Shown here: piece by piece, positions 62,701 through 64,000 of the stretch
Layout of the letters: each line of letters opens with the position of its first letter
Position numbering within the stretch: position 1 is the first letter of the stretch
NCBI GenBank assembly: GCA_947683625.1
Contig: CANTUR010000681.1
Location: forward strand, 1 to 64,000
Direction: 5' to 3'
Source of the DNA: Mallotus nudiflorus
Taxonomy: Eukaryota > Streptophyta > Magnoliopsida > Malpighiales > Euphorbiaceae
DNA: 64,000 nt
Made by a program: the position numbers and the translations under genes
The notes under the pieces: model-generated
What the model was told of the DNA's origin: nothing
The model's database searches: none
Seen by the model: the letters and a program-made list of their open reading frames with translations, nothing else

Positions 62701-63225
62701 TTGATCCAAAGTTATGGTATCATATAAAAATTTGGATCAACCAATGAAGTAACCAAAAGTTCAATATACATTTAACAAAAAAAATCAATGTTTCCAGTTC
62801 TGATTTCAATGGTTAATGATGCATGCCAGTTTAATAATCTGATATGGATCGGTGGTTGGGTTGCGCTCTTCTCTTCTAAACATAGCATATGCTCTTCTCA
62901 AAAAGGTCAACAAAAGTCTCATGTCATACTTGGCATTTCCTAAAATAGGAAAAAAAAAAAAAAAAGAAAAGACATACCAGCAGTTTTTCAGCCTCTTCCT
63001 TGTCCAATGTAAGTTGCTTCTGCAACTCTTGAATTTTTGCTGAGTAATCGATTTTGTCCCCCTAAAAACGTCAGAATTAGTTCTATCAGGGTGGCAAGGC
63101 AAATTCAAATAACACTAAGAGTTGGAATGAGAGATCGCGATGTACCTTTGCTGAACTCTTGAGCCGCCTGAGAAGTGCCTCCAGCTCTAATGTCTGAAAA
63201 ACGACATGCATATAAAATTACTAAA

Positions 63226-63261
<36 letters not shown>

Positions 63262-63722
63262 CAGTTTCAAACCTTGTGTTTTCTCAATCTCATTGCTGCT
63301 TGCCACTCACTAGAAGTCAATCTTTCCTCATAGGACCTAAATAAAGCATCTGCATAATGTGCAAGATTAAAGTGTGTTTGGCTCAGTCTTCTTATGGACT
63401 TTTTGTGCATGGCCTTTTGATCTTCTGCCAGTGACACTGCAGGTTTCAGATACTTCTCTAAAATAGTTCTTGAGCTGCACTCTCACGAGACATTAAACAA
63501 GGGAAAAGAATTAGCATCAGTAATACATAAAGATATAACAAGAAAAAAAAATTTCAAGTTCAGTTCCAACTTGCTAGATCTAGTTTCTGCCAGCCACTTT
63601 CCAACCATGCGATACACATCTGAAGCTTCTTCATTTGAGTGACAATTTTGTGAGATATATTTCGCAAGGCTAATAGCCATGTCATGCTGACCTTGGGCAT
63701 GCAATAACTTTGCTTCTTCAAG
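56730..63722 (-). CDS. ATM: ATM serine/threonine-protein kinase, C-terminal 738 residues (gene continues beyond the right edge)
   Basis: ATM is a very large PI3K-like kinase that senses DNA double-strand breaks and phosphorylates SQ/TQ sites. Exons, 5' to 3' on the minus strand: 63571-63722, 63273-63474, 63146-63193, 62978-63061, 62526-62609, 61863-61943, 61638-61727, 61493-61555, 61244-61384, 61084-61140, 60860-60919, 60604-60698, 60385-60493, 59734-59823, 59268-59347, 59095-59173, 58712-58758, 58532-58631, 58096-58227, 57847-57981, 57699-57764, 57022-57165, 56730-56807. They total 2217 nt and stay open to a TAA at 56730-56732. Visible parts: the end of the FAT helical repeats (VGKWLAETRSS, LRLRKHK-type helices); the kinase domain with KYRQLAKSGNDDLRQD, the catalytic loop GLGDRHCMNILID, the metal-binding HIDLG and TPERVPFRLTRD; a linker with EGNKDAARALMRVK; and the FATC tail ending DRLCQMFPGWGAWM. 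These match plant ATM rather than ATR or TOR. Introns are GT-AG except one GC-AG. The next upstream exon is not in the window. Confidence 0.95.
59089..59094 (-). other. Non-canonical GC splice donor in ATM
   Basis: After the exon 59095-59173, which ends in codons for Met-Ser-Asn, the minus strand reads GCAAGT instead of GTAAGT. The next exon (58712-58758, Glu-Lys-Asp-Lys) joins in phase exactly as in other plant ATM proteins, and no GT nearby would keep the frame. GC-AG introns are a known minor class with a strong consensus like this one. Confidence 0.8.
63229..63258. repeat. (TC)15 microsatellite in an ATM intron
   Basis: An uninterrupted TC dinucleotide tract in the 79-bp intron between exons 63273-63474 and 63146-63193. 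It makes up much of that intron. Confidence 0.95.
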
Positions 63723-64000
63723 CTGCCATTATATGAGAATGTTTTAATAAAATTATCCTCCACATAACATCTTAGAAACACAAGTATCCAAATAAGTTGG
63801 ATTTGAGGTACAAGATTTGATATAATGCAAACACGATCAGTAGTGCATTAAACTTCATAGCAAGCTGTAAGAAAATTAGGTCATAAAAAAAAGTGTCATC
63901 GGTTGGCTAAGAAAACAGTAGCATGATGGAAGGGTGCTACTAGGTGTAAAGTGTAAGTTTATAATTGTTCGTATATTTCAATATTACCTTTCAGAAAAAT

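Noticed and set aside
63985..64000. Possible end of the next upstream ATM exon (AAAG then GTAATA on the minus strand)
   Set aside because: In the phase required by the exon 63571-63722 it would contain a TGA, so I do not call it.

Overview
The window is nuclear DNA of a flowering plant, probably a eudicot. It is very AT-rich, carries spliced genes with short AT-rich introns, a tau-class glutathione S-transferase cluster (a plant-specific class), MULE and CACTA transposon remains, and Ty3/gypsy LTR retrotransposons of the chromodomain-bearing Tekay/Del type. I cannot name the species.

Positions 1-45992 are an almost pure nest of one Tekay/Del-like family with LTRs of about 3.1-3.9 kb. Element G (minus strand, left side cut by the window edge, ends at 17565) has lost nearly all of its interior and is interrupted by a complete element H (plus, 124-11380, target duplication aaaat). 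After a 39-base scrap of host DNA comes solo LTR A (plus, 17605-45992, attat). A is split by element B (minus, 19861-38462, atgca) and by solo LTR E (minus, 39227-45761, atttg). B is split by solo LTR C (plus, 24027-27256, cactg) in its integrase and by solo LTR D (minus, 33796-37660, atttc) in its 5' LTR. E is split by solo LTR F (minus, 42279-45544, ttaaa). Seven of the eight insertions keep matching 5-bp target duplications, so the order of events can be read exactly. Tally: one complete-length element (H), one broken near-complete element (B), one internally deleted element (G) and five solo LTRs.

The LTRs are unusually structured. They alternate AT-rich stretches with conserved GC-richer islands bounded by good plant splice signals (one candidate exon is 254 bp in three copies examined), and they carry several conserved hairpins, one with paired changes between copies. 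This is the most unusual signal in the window.

Positions 45993-56729 hold a small gene cluster. Two tau GST genes lie in a direct duplication of about 2.1 kb (46914-49034 and 52204-54260). The first copy has a one-base frameshift, the second is intact (221 residues), and fragments of a third, more diverged GST follow at once. Between the two copies lie a decayed MULE transposase piece with a SWIM-type zinc finger, a CACTA-type transposon end, and a truncated LTR fragment.

Positions 56730-63722 are the last 23 exons, minus strand, of the DNA-damage checkpoint kinase gene ATM (738 C-terminal residues, open throughout, including the PI3K-like kinase domain and FATC tail). The gene continues beyond the right edge. 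The GSTs (cytosolic conjugation of electrophiles) and ATM (nuclear double-strand-break signalling) are neighbours with no evident functional link.
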